From: Vibrio algarum
GTDB taxonomy: Bacteria > Pseudomonadota > Gammaproteobacteria > Enterobacterales > Vibrionaceae
DNA: 64,000 nucleotides
Assembly: GCF_028204155.1 (NCBI RefSeq)
Contig: NZ_JAQLOI010000003.1
Location: 310,001 to 374,000 of the forward strand
Direction of reading: 5' to 3'
The notes under the pieces are model-generated. The model did no database searches, was not told the origin of the DNA, and saw only the letters and a list, made by a program, of their open reading frames with translations. Every line of letters begins with the position of its first letter. Position 1 is the first letter of the stretch. The translations under genes were made by a program, and so were the position numbers. Of this stretch, positions 8,025 through 16,610 are shown in pieces.

Positions 8025-9287
8025 TTAACGCTTTAGTAACACCTCTTCTTCATATTGTTTTACTTGATCCAACCAACTTGCGCCTACAGGAACGTCTTGC
8101 TTAAAGCAGTAGTAATCCCACACAGCAGACCAAGGTAGAGATTTAGATTCTTCTAATAAGGCCAACCTACTAGTAAAATCCCCGTCATTTTCAAGAGTTC
8201 TCAATTGATCTGTGGGCTCTAAAAGCGCACGCATTAAGGCTTTTTTCATGTTACGAGTACCAATAACCCACGCTGCAATTCGGTTAATGGAAGCGTCAAA
8301 GAAATCCAAGCCAATGCTAACTCTGTCTAGTAAATCGTGGCGAATGATCTCGTTCGCTATCGCTTGTGTTTCGTCGTCTAACATCACTACGTGGTCACTG
8401 TCCCAACGAATTGGGCGGCTTACGTGCAGTAACATTTCATTTACATATAGTGATGCGGAAGAAATTTTGTCTGAAATAACTTCAGTTGGATGGAAATGAC
8501 CCGAGTCAAGACAAAGCATGACATCTCTTGAAGCTGCGTAACCCATGTAAAACTCATTTGAACCAGCGGTATAAGCTTCGGTTCCTATGCCAAACAACTT
8601 AGATTCAACAGCGTCTTTATGATATTTTTTAGAAATAGGCTCTGCAATAATCTTGTCCAAAGACTCCATTAAGCGTTTACGAGGCGCTAAACGATCAGCG
8701 GGTACATCTTTGTAACCATCAGGAACCCAAATATTCATGACAGACGGCGTTCCCAACTCTTTGCCAAAGTATTCCGAAACTTTTCGACTCGCGATACAGT
8801 GTCTAATCCAAAACTCTCTAACTTCTTCTTTTGGATGACTGAGTGTCATGTTGTCTGCGCTCATTTCATGAGAAAAGCAAGAAGGATTGAAGTCTAAGCC
8901 AACTTTTTGCTTTTTCGCCCATTGAACCCAATTTTCAAAATGCTCTGGCTTAATTTGATCACGTTCAACATACTCATCACTCTCTAAATAGATAGCGTGA
9001 AGGTTCAAACGCAACGCACCAGGGATCATGCTCATAGCAACATCGATATCCGCTCTTAATTGCTCAGGTGTTGTTGCTTTGCCAGGGTAATTACCCGTCG
9101 TTTGAATACCACCAGTTAGTTCACCTTCAGGGTTTTCAAATCCAGATACATCGTCCCCTTGCCAACAGTGCATAGATACAGAAATATCGTTCAATTGCTG
9201 CATAACAACTTCTGTGTCTATCCCCATTTCAGAAAACACGGATTTAGCATTGTCGTAACTCGACTTTATTTGGTCTGCCTTACTCAT
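8025..9287 (-). CDS. rhaA: L-rhamnose isomerase
   Basis: Converts L-rhamnose to L-rhamnulose in the cytoplasm. At 420 residues it matches the usual ~419. Long blocks are essentially those of E. coli RhaA, including SMHCWQGDDVSGFENPEG (about 33-50), LNLHAIYLES, GLDFNPSCFSHEMSAD, AVESKLFGIGTEAY, GHFHPTEVISDKIS and WDSDHVVMLDDETQAI. These contain the His and Asp metal ligands of the family. AAGGAAG precedes the ATG at 9287. It follows rhaB after 9 bases. Confidence 0.97.
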   Translation of the reverse strand: MSKADQIKSSYDNAKSVFSEMGIDTEVVMQQLNDISVSMHCWQGDDVSGFENPEGELTGGIQTTGNYPGKATTPEQLRADIDVAMSMIPGALRLNLHAIYLESDEYVERDQIKPEHFENWVQWAKKQKVGLDFNPSCFSHEMSADNMTLSHPKEEVREFWIRHCIASRKVSEYFGKELGTPSVMNIWVPDGYKDVPADRLAPRKRLMESLDKIIAEPISKKYHKDAVESKLFGIGTEAYTAGSNEFYMGYAASRDVMLCLDSGHFHPTEVISDKISSASLYVNEMLLHVSRPIRWDSDHVVMLDDETQAIANEIIRHDLLDRVSIGLDFFDASINRIAAWVIGTRNMKKALMRALLEPTDQLRTLENDGDFTSRLALLEESKSLPWSAVWDYYCFKQDVPVGASWLDQVKQYEEEVLLKR

Positions 9288-9296
9288 TTTTCTTCC

Positions 9297-10742
9297 TTAT
9301 AAATTAGTTTTGCTTACTCTTTCAAACTCAGCCCAATATTGTAAAAATTCAGCGGTTTGCTTTGGTTGGTATACTTCAATAGGGAACGAGCGAGAAACAG
9401 CGTCACGTGCATGTTGCACACCGTCAAGCTCATTCAATGCGATTAATTGTCCACAGACATTTCCAATTGCGGAAGCCTCTATAGGACCTGTTTTAACCTC
9501 TACACCACAAGCATCGGCACAGAGTTGATTTAAGAATTTATTTTGAATACCACCACCAATAATATGGATTTGACTGGCAGGTGTTTCTTTAAGTTGATTA
9601 ATTTCCAGCCATACTTTTCGGTATTGAAAAGCCAAGCTTTCAAAAACACAGCGAGCAAACTCTCCAGCCGTTTCAGGCACTGGTTGACCGGTTTGGCTAC
9701 AAAAGGTGCAAATTGCATCCATCATTGATGATGGATTTAAAAAGCTTGGGTGGTCTGGGTCGATTAGACATTTGAATGGTTGCGATTGTTTTGCCAATGA
9801 AACTAATTCTGAAAAACTATATTTAGCCAGTTCTTTCTGTACGTTTTGAATCAACCATAAACCCATGATGTTTTTCAATACTCTGAACCTAGATTCAGCG
9901 CCACCTTCGTTGGTGAAATTCATTGATTGAGCCAATGGTGTATTAATAGGCGCTAAGCTTTCTATTCCCATTAAAGACCATGTACCAGAGCTGATATAGA
10001 CCACATCATCTTCAGACACAGGTAAGGCTAATATGGCAGATGCGGTATCGTGGCTAGCGATAGAAGCCACAGGTATAGTTTGGAGGTTCGACTCATAATG
10101 GCCAATCAATCGGTTTGGCATGCTGGGGGGTAAACACCAGGATTCCGGAACCCCAATCGCATCAAATAACTGTTTATCCCAATTGCCTGTATTACAATTC
10201 ACTAATTGCGATGTTGTTGCATTAGTGTATTCACAGTTTTGCACACCAGTTAATTCATAATTCAGATAATCTGGGATAAAAAGCAGGCGTTCTACTCGGT
10301 TAAACCACTCAGGTTCACTATCTTTTAAGGCCGCAAGTTGATATAGAGTATTAAAACTCAAAAATTGAATACCAGTTTGGCTATAGATGACATCTTTTGA
10401 AAGTTGTTCAATAAGTTTATCTAGATAACCTTCTGTTCGTTTGTCACGATAGGAGACTCCTTCACCAAGACGAAATCCATCTTTGTCCAGAAGGACATAA
10501 TCAACTCCCCATGTATCAATACCAATACAATCAATAATATGGCCTGACTGTAAGGTGAGGTCGATACCATGTTTTATCTCCATTAGAAGATAATCCAGAT
10601 TCCAACAAGCCTGACCTTCACGTAAAACAGGTCCATTATCAAATCGGTGAAATTCCTCTAGTTCTATTTTCTGGTTTTTAAATGTCCCCAGAATTACTCG
10701 ACCGCTCGATGCTCCGATATCCACTGCGATTATTTTTTTCAT
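9297..10742 (-). CDS. rhaB: Rhamnulokinase
   Basis: FGGY-family sugar kinase that phosphorylates L-rhamnulose at O1. It has 481 residues against 489 in E. coli. Visible motifs are DIGASSGRV at residues 5-13 (phosphate-binding), IGIDTWGVDYVLLD, QFLSFNTLYQLAAL, SHDTASAI with the catalytic-region Asp, SSGTWSLMG, and IIGGGIQNKFLNQLCADA near the C-terminus. It is the first gene of the minus-strand rha operon, and its upstream region carries the candidate activator site at 10801-10848. Confidence 0.96.
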   Translation of the reverse strand: MKKIIAVDIGASSGRVILGTFKNQKIELEEFHRFDNGPVLREGQACWNLDYLLMEIKHGIDLTLQSGHIIDCIGIDTWGVDYVLLDKDGFRLGEGVSYRDKRTEGYLDKLIEQLSKDVIYSQTGIQFLSFNTLYQLAALKDSEPEWFNRVERLLFIPDYLNYELTGVQNCEYTNATTSQLVNCNTGNWDKQLFDAIGVPESWCLPPSMPNRLIGHYESNLQTIPVASIASHDTASAILALPVSEDDVVYISSGTWSLMGIESLAPINTPLAQSMNFTNEGGAESRFRVLKNIMGLWLIQNVQKELAKYSFSELVSLAKQSQPFKCLIDPDHPSFLNPSSMMDAICTFCSQTGQPVPETAGEFARCVFESLAFQYRKVWLEINQLKETPASQIHIIGGGIQNKFLNQLCADACGVEVKTGPIEASAIGNVCGQLIALNELDGVQHARDAVSRSFPIEVYQPKQTAEFLQYWAEFERVSKTNL

Positions 10743-10800
10743 TTTAAGGAAACCTCTTTATCTGATGTTTTCAATCATAGAGGTTGTGAAATTGTTGCAC

Positions 10801-10848
10801 CTTTGAAAAATAACATTTACACGGGAAATCTAATGTGTTTTTTCAAAG
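10801..10848. promoter_or_regulatory. Candidate RhaR/RhaS-type operator
   Basis: CTTTGAAAAATAACAT (10801-10816) is repeated in inverted orientation at 10833-10848, with 14 of 16 positions matching and a 16-base spacer. E. coli RhaS and RhaR bind inverted pairs of ~17-bp half-sites separated by 16-17 bases, so the geometry fits an AraC-family rhamnose activator. It lies about 60 bases upstream of rhaB in the divergent rhaB/rhaR gap. Regulator assignment is inferred from geometry and position. Confidence 0.6.
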
Positions 10849-10973
10849 CCAATAGTTATCTGTTTCACGTTTTTGCAATATAGCCAATTTAATCGCAGTC
10901 ACTATTGCTAAACTAACTCTATCGATAAATAAGTTATTTACTAACTGTACTTTCAAAAGGAGTGAAGAGCAGA

Positions 10974-11794
10974 ATGATATATCTCAAGTCCAATGAATTT
11001 TTCTAAATTCGTCTAGCGCTATCACTACAGAATTAAGGGAACCTCAAGATGTATTCCCCGAGCATTGCCACTCTTTTGAAGAGATAGTTGTCGTAGCAAA
11101 AGGAAATGGAATTCATGTTATTAATGATATTCCGATGTGCTTAAGCAAAAACTATGTCTGTTTTGTTGGACGACAAGACCGACATTTATTTGAACATGTC
11201 GATAACCTTTATCTTAGTAATGTACTTTTTCGTCGAGATAGATTCAGCTCAACGATTCAATTACAAAATTACTTGCCCGATCCTTCCAACGGCCCAGTTG
11301 ATTGGTTCATCGAAGACGACACGGCATTGAGAGTTAACTACATTATAGAGAGGCTCAATTATGAATCCCACGCTAATAATTTGGCATCAGAAGCCATGTC
11401 TGAGCTGCTTTTTCAACAACTTGTTGTGGAGTTATGGCGCGGTAAGATTAGCGACATGAGCACACTTTCTAAAGATGACAAGATTATTTCTTCCATTATT
11501 TATATTAATAAACACTACGAAAAACCACTCAATATTGAGGTACTAGCAGACTATGCTTGTATCTCGGCTCGGTTACTCTCAAAGGAGATCAAAAGAGTCA
11601 CCGGTATGAATTTCAATCAATACTTACACTTTATCAGAGCAAAAAGCGCCATGTCTTTGCTGATAAATACCGACAAGAGTATTACAGATATCGCGTTCGA
11701 TGTGGGGTATTGTGATAGCAATTATTTCTCAACCAAATTCAAACAAGTACTCAATAAAAAACCTAGTGATGTACGAGAAGGCTACAACAAATAA
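10974..11794 (+). pseudogene. rhaR: AraC-family rhamnose activator, frameshifted near the start
   Basis: An ATG at 10974 follows AAAAGGAG and encodes MIYLKSNEFF before a stop. The rest of the cupin-like domain continues in another frame (SSSAITTELREPQDVFPEH, SFEEIVVVAKGNG). Adding one T to the T5 run at 10998-11002 joins the two and gives 273 residues, normal for RhaR/RhaS. As given, only a 219-residue frame from 11135 is open. The C-terminus has the two AraC helix-turn-helix motifs (LADYACISARLLSKEIKRV and ITDIAFDVGYCDSNYFSTKF). It is divergent from rhaB. Whether it is RhaR- or RhaS-like cannot be decided, because only one such gene is present. Confidence 0.85.
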
Positions 11795-11999
11795 AATTCA
11801 CAGTTCCACTACACACTTCGTAAAAATAATTATTTAGGCTCAAAATAGAAAACAAGAATATATATGAAACTCCTAAGCTATTAATTTTTAATAATATAAA
11901 TATTAATAGTGTGTAACTATAAAAAAACATGTTTGATCAAGCTTTTGTTAATTTAACGACACTGCCAAAGCGCCGTTTATCTCACTACACTGTATTTTG

Positions 12000-12983
12000 C
12001 TATGTAAATATATCTGATTCGATTTTTGCTTTTAGTAATGGTAATACCTCGTGCAATGAACCTATTATTCCAACATCAGCACAGCGGAAAACGGCGGCAT
12101 TTGGGTCGCTGTTGATGGCGACGATATACCCCGTATCCTTGATTCCATGCATAAAAGCTCCGGTACCAGATATCCCTGCAACCACGACAAGCTTAGCAGA
12201 CAAAGAGTTTCCCGAAACTCCAACTTGTTGATCTGTTGTAAACCAACCATTGCTTACTGCTGCTCTTGAAGCTCCGACCTCCATACCAATTTCACTCGCT
12301 AGAGAGACAAGATCGGCTATCTTATCTGCGCCACCAGCACCTCTGCCATACACAACTACTTTATCCGACTCTAAAAGCGCAGAAGATTTATTATTACTTT
12401 TTTTGGATAGTAAACGAATTGAACCTTGTGTGTCATCCTGATTGTGACATTTACTGTCCATGGAATATGCAATTAATTCACTATCGGTAAGATAAGTTTT
12501 TAATTTGTTATCAACCGCTGGTACCACAGTAATACATAGCGCTTTTGCACTAAAATCACTAGTCAATACCATCTGGTTTGCGTATGCACTCTGCTCCGTT
12601 TTCCAACCTTGAGGAGTTGGTATAACGGATTGAATCTGCAATGCTATATTCCCGCCAATACGAGCAGAACTACGCACAGCTAGCTGCTCTGAAACAGCCC
12701 CACAAACAAAGGCAACAAGATCATAACCGTTTTTATTAGTAAGGGCTTTAACACTGTCAGCTATCGATGACGCATTAAGGACCGGATCAGCGTCTAGAGT
12801 ATAAATACATTGAAGGTTTAAGTGTTGTGGCACCCAACTTTGGACTCTCGCTTCTGATGAATAACCAAGCTGAAAAACAGTTGTTTCTATAGGTTTAGTG
12901 TTTTCGTCAAACATAGATAGAAAAGCTGTCGTTTGTAAACAGGATAATTCGCAGCCATCTGCTGTTACAATAAGTACTTTCAT
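12000..12983 (-). CDS. ygcQ: Electron-transfer flavoprotein alpha subunit, YgcQ-like
   Basis: A 327-residue EtfA. The C-terminal FAD domain (about 205-320) has GRGAGGADKI, GASRAAVSNGWF, VGVSGNSLSAKLVVVAGISGTGAFMHGIKD and VAINSDPNAAVFRCADVGI, matching the canonical EtfA FAD-binding segments. The ATG at 12983 overlaps the EtfB stop (ATGA) and is preferred over the frame start at 13016. With EtfB it should carry electrons from a dehydrogenase to the quinone pool. Its neighbours match E. coli ygcR/ygcU/ygcW, hence the symbol. No ETF-quinone oxidoreductase (ygcN/ygcO type) is visible here. Confidence 0.82.
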   Translation of the reverse strand: MKVLIVTADGCELSCLQTTAFLSMFDENTKPIETTVFQLGYSSEARVQSWVPQHLNLQCIYTLDADPVLNASSIADSVKALTNKNGYDLVAFVCGAVSEQLAVRSSARIGGNIALQIQSVIPTPQGWKTEQSAYANQMVLTSDFSAKALCITVVPAVDNKLKTYLTDSELIAYSMDSKCHNQDDTQGSIRLLSKKSNNKSSALLESDKVVVYGRGAGGADKIADLVSLASEIGMEVGASRAAVSNGWFTTDQQVGVSGNSLSAKLVVVAGISGTGAFMHGIKDTGYIVAINSDPNAAVFRCADVGIIGSLHEVLPLLKAKIESDIFT

Positions 12984-13807
12984 GAACGCCACCTCGGCTT
13001 CAAATGTTCCTGCCACAATTTTTCGACTTGATCTTCTAAATCTCCAGATAATATTTTTGCTTGTCGTTGGGTGTCAGACATCGTTAACTTTCGAACAGGC
13101 AAAGACTTATCTTCTAGATTATTATCGTTGATTATCTCTGTGATCTTCTCACTCTTTGCTGCTGATTTTTCGGCTAATGTCGGTGATCTTAAAACGATTC
13201 TACTTGCAGAATCACTAGTAAGAAGTACCACAGGAAGCGTTACCAAATACTCTGTTTTCTCTAGCGCGGATTCACAGCAAACCTGTAGTTCATTCAACCC
13301 TACTGCGGTGTATCCAATAACATTGTTGAGGCACGGCCAACCCAGTTTTTCGCTCAACACATAACCTGTTTCACCCGCGCTACTCTCACTGTCTTTTTCG
13401 CCCATTACAATTAAGTTCAGATCAGCTTCTTGCGCATAATTTGCAAGCAAGTCTGCCTTATAAGCACTATTCCACTTTAGTTCTGAATCTGTGTCTGGCA
13501 ACACTCGCACTACATGGTCGAACCCGACAGCAAGCAACTGATTCATAAGCGCTTGATTAGTTTCTTTGCCAATAGTCACTGCATAAGATTCTACACAAAC
13601 TTCTGATTCACTTTCAGCGAGCCGTTGTCGCATTTGCATTGCAAGCTCAAGTGCAACTTGATCATCCATGTTAAAAATCTGGCGAAGAAAAGAGAAATTG
13701 ATATTCGGAATTAAGTTCTCAATGCCGGCTGCATGCAACTGCTGCCAAAAAGAAGAAGGTAACTGATCAAGATCAGCTACCGACTTAAAGCATACTAGTT
13801 GCTTCAT
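12980..13807 (-). CDS. ygcR: Electron-transfer flavoprotein beta subunit, YgcR-like
   Basis: A 275-residue EtfB-type protein starting MKQLVCFKSVADLDQL. It has FNMDDQVALELAMQMR (the family NPFDE-ALEEALRL region), GFDHVVRVL and DLNLIVMGEKD, followed by the LGWPCLNNV segment. The C-terminus is a divergent tail. It is coupled to etfA by a 4-base overlap and starts one base after the FAD-oxidase stop, so the three are translated together. Function as an electron carrier is established for the family; the partner dehydrogenase, probably the adjacent FAD oxidase or SDR, is inferred. Confidence 0.82.
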   Translation of the reverse strand: MKQLVCFKSVADLDQLPSSFWQQLHAAGIENLIPNINFSFLRQIFNMDDQVALELAMQMRQRLAESESEVCVESYAVTIGKETNQALMNQLLAVGFDHVVRVLPDTDSELKWNSAYKADLLANYAQEADLNLIVMGEKDSESSAGETGYVLSEKLGWPCLNNVIGYTAVGLNELQVCCESALEKTEYLVTLPVVLLTSDSASRIVLRSPTLAEKSAAKSEKITEIINDNNLEDKSLPVRKLTMSDTQRQAKILSGDLEDQVEKLWQEHLKPRWRS

Positions 13808-13808
13808 G

Positions 13809-15277
13809 TTACCTCGGATACCCAGGAACAGGAAAGATGGTTCCGTAGTTCATAATACCGTTCGGGTCGAATTGTTTCTTTAAACCTTCAAGCATATAGT
13901 AGGCACTTGTGTGTTCTTCTAGTGTCCAGTCGGCACGATATTTACCGATACCATGGTGGTGACCAATTGAACCACCCGCTTTCAGCGTCTCCTCTATAAT
14001 GATGGTATGTATTGCCTGATGGTAAGTCATCAGCTCATCTTCAGGCGCACAATCTTTTACTTTGTAATCATAGACAAAATACACATTAGTACCGGTTAGG
14101 TAGCTATGTGAGGAGTGCCCCCTAACATAGTTACATCCTTAAGACGTGGGTACTCTTCTCGAATACGGTTAAGAGTATTTTCATAGATATCGTAGATAAT
14201 GCTCCAGTTACCTGAAACCTCTGTTGTAAAGCCCATATGATGATGTTGCTTCATCACTTCGCGCTCAGCCTCAATCTTGTCTGGTCCCCAATTCAAGTTA
14301 CTAAACCAAGTCTCTATGATTTTACTATCTACCTGTGTGCACTCTTCTTTATACCCTTGCATAATTTCTTCGATTCCGCTGACGGTCGCGTCTGCAAGAG
14401 GTTTGGGGCCTTCTGCCATAAATATAAGTACACACTGATTTAATGCGAACTGATCAAAGCCATGCTGAGACCCATCCTCCGCGTCATAGAGGCGAGCGAT
14501 AGAAGGGCGATACCCATTGACCATAACTTCACGCAAAATTTCAAAACCTGTTTTCATATCATCTAGGCGATAACTAAGGAACTGATTATTTTCAGGTATA
14601 TACTTAAAGAGTTTTACGGATACCTCAGTAATAAAACAAAGTGCACCTTCGTTACCCATAACCACATGACGAATATCTGGGCCACAAGCTCGTCTTGGCA
14701 CATTCTTCACCTTAGCGATATGACCATCGGGAAATACGGCCTCAATACCTACAAGCATATCTTCTATACCACCGTAAAGCGTGGAGAACTGACCGATACT
14801 ACGGGTTGCAACCAGTCCACCCATATGCGCTATTGGTTTCGACTGTGGAGAATGAGCCGTCGTTAAACCAAGTTTGCGTACTTCATCTTCGAGCACCTGC
14901 AATGGAGTACCACATTGAACGGTTGCTATCATATCCGTTTCGTTAATCTCGATGATCTTGCTCATTTCTGAGCCATCAATAACAATCGAGTTTTCTACGA
15001 TTGTTTCCAATCCACCCTCTGTCGCTGTGCCACCAGTTCTAGGAACAACGTTGATTTTGTGTTCGTTACAGAATGCGAGCACTAGCGAAACATCTTTAGC
15101 GCTGTGCACTTTAACCACGGCTGCAGGAAGAGGCAAACGATACAAACCCATCAAAGTTTCATATTTCCTGTAACGGTCATGGCTATTTTCTTTTAATACT
15201 TCTTCATCAGTCACAACATTATTCGGACCGATAATGTTTGAGATTTTATCTACAATTTGATCTCTTGATAACGCCAT
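13809..15277 (-). pseudogene. ygcU: FAD-linked oxidase, YgcU-like (one frameshift)
   Basis: A PCMH-type FAD oxidoreductase related to alkyl-DHAP synthase/D-lactate dehydrogenase. The N-terminal FAD domain has VVPRTGGTATEGG and SPQSKPIAHMGGLVATRSIGQFSTLYGG. The C-terminus has GGSIGHHHGIGKYR and LKKQFDPNGIMNYG. The zero frame stops early (position 14096) and the last 91 residues sit in another frame. Adding one G to the G5 run (plus-strand C5 at 14118-14122) gives GGHSSHSYLTGTNVYFVYDYK and about 489 residues, near E. coli YgcU. It overlaps no neighbour and lies between the SDR and the ETF genes, so it probably oxidises a hydroxy-acid or sugar-derived substrate and hands electrons to ETF (inferred). 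Confidence 0.82.
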
Positions 15278-15326
15278 TTTAATATCCTATTTATATTATA
15301 TTTACTAAATAACTTGGCACTATTAA

Positions 15327-16105
15327 TTAGCGCATTAAATAACCACCATCAACTGCTAAAATATGGCCATTTACATAATTTGATGCTTTACTTGCTAGAA
15401 AAACCATTGTCCCCATCAAGTCTTGAGTCTGTCCCCAACGATTGGCCGGAATATGATCCAAAACCCGTTGATTTGCTTCAGGGTTTGATCGAGTTTTCAA
15501 AGTAATATCTGTTGCGTAATAACCTGGAGCAATACCATTTACCTGAATATCAAATTGAGCCAGTTCGTCACAATAAGCTTTTGTTAAACCGGCAATACCA
15601 TGCTTTGTTGCCGAATAAGCTGGAGACCATTGCCCACCAAGAAAAGAAAACATAGAACAGATATTGATTATTTTTCCGCTATTCTGCGGAATCATCACTT
15701 TTGCTGCTTCGTGGCTTAACTCAAAAGCGGCCGTCAAGTTAAGTGCAACCATAGGGTCCCATTTATCTCGATCAAACTTTGTCACATCAGGCTCAACAAA
15801 GCACATGCCAGCGTTATTCACCAAAATATCTACACTTCCTAGTGTTTCTACACATGCTGATATTACTTGTGCTGGCACTCCCTTTTCTGTCAGGTCACAC
15901 TTGAAGAATGAAACCTTAATCCCCTCATTTTCAAGTATTTTTTGAGTCTCTCCCTGATCATCAATAACGCTTGCGATAAATATATTCGCGCCTGCTTTTG
16001 CTAGAGCCATTGCAAACGCCTGTCCTAGTCCGCTATTTCCACCAGTAACAATTGCATTTTTTCCTTTAAGAGAGAAAAATCTAAAGAAAAGTCTTCTGTT
16101 TTCAT
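15327..16105 (-). CDS. ygcW: Short-chain dehydrogenase, YgcW-like (5' end frameshifted)
   Basis: Classical NAD(P) short-chain dehydrogenase. It has the TGGNSGLGQAFA cofactor motif, NNAG, catalytic Ser in NICSMFSFLGG, YSATK with the Tyr/Lys pair, and a GYYATDITLKTRSNPE stretch very like E. coli YgcW (261 residues). The open frame can be extended to a GTG at 16115, but an ATG at 16105 after CGGAG gives MKTEDFSLDF. This joins FFSLKGKNAIV if one T is added to the T5 run (plus-strand A5, 16075-16079), yielding 259 residues. It is the first gene of the minus-strand transcript and is preceded by a leader terminator. Substrate unknown; probably a sugar acid or polyol. Confidence 0.85.
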
Positions 16106-16129
16106 GTGAATACACTCCGCGATAAAGGC

Positions 16130-16179
16130 AAAAAAAGAGAAAAGTACACTTCCCCCGTAAGGGAAGTTACTTTTCTCTT
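16130..16179 (-). terminator. Leader terminator before ygcW (candidate antitermination site)
   Basis: Read on the minus strand, AAGAGAAAAGTAACTTCCC pairs with a 3' arm ending ACTTTTCTCTT (19 pairs, one bulged base, 6-base loop), followed by seven T. It lies 25 bases upstream of the ygcW ATG, in the leader of the ygcW-U-R-Q operon rather than after a gene. A near-copy lies in the opposite leader at 16472-16521. A GlpP-family antiterminator gene lies nearby at 19727-20302, and GlpP acts at such leader terminators. Confidence 0.8.
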
Positions 16180-16231
16180 CGTCTCGTTAAGTAACTGTCT
16201 ATATTTATAGCATGATAATTTTCAATATTAC

Positions 16232-16247
16232 TGTGATCTTTTTCACA
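16232..16247. promoter_or_regulatory. CRP-binding site, ygcW/kinase divergent region
   Basis: TGTGA-TCTTTT-TCACA is a perfect match to the core CRP palindrome. It lies between the divergent ygcW and kinase transcripts, about 50 bases upstream of the ygcW leader hairpin. Confidence 0.72.
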
Positions 16248-16343
16248 TATATTTTAAATGAGTTTTATTTTTGTTAATTATATTTATTAATGATTTGATA
16301 AGAAATATATCGTCATTTAATAGAAATTAATATGATAAATTTA

Positions 16344-16359
16344 TGTGGTCACTGTCACA
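16344..16359. promoter_or_regulatory. Second CRP-like site, ygcW/kinase divergent region
   Basis: TGTGG-TCACTG-TCACA matches 9 of 10 core CRP positions. It lies about 110 bases from the first site and about 130 bases before the kinase leader hairpin, so each divergent promoter may have its own site. Confidence 0.6.
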
Positions 16360-16471
16360 TAATAGAAACAAAAATACACACCGAAACGACAAGGTCAATT
16401 TTGCATGACTTATTTCACAGATTTAATTATATTTCAAATGTTATAAATAAAATCAGTTACTAATAGATAAG

Positions 16472-16521
16472 AGAGAAAAGTAACTTCCCTTTAACTAGGG
16501 GGAGTTACTTTTCTCTTTTTT
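16472..16521 (+). terminator. Leader terminator before the FGGY kinase (candidate antitermination site)
   Basis: AGAGAAAAGTAACTTCCC pairs with GGGAGTTACTTTTCTCT (one bulge), followed by six T. It stands about 90 bases upstream of the kinase ATG. The 5' arm is identical over at least 18 bases to the arm of the hairpin in the opposite leader (16130-16179), and the loops differ. The duplication across divergent promoters indicates a shared RNA-level control element. Confidence 0.8.
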
Positions 16522-16610
16522 GCATCTAAATAATTAATTACATAAATGTATATTGTTTGATTTCATAGCAAATAAGAATATTAAATACGTTTTATCTGTA
16601 AGGAAATAAA

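Noticed and set aside
10765..10800. CRP-like sequence near TGTGAAATTGTTGCAC upstream of rhaB
   Set aside because: Only one half-site fits; the second half does not match TCACA at the required six-base spacing.
11929..12231. 100-residue plus-strand ORF downstream of rhaR
   Set aside because: It lies antisense to the 3' end of etfA, which has clear FAD-domain motifs; no ribosome-binding site or family match was seen.
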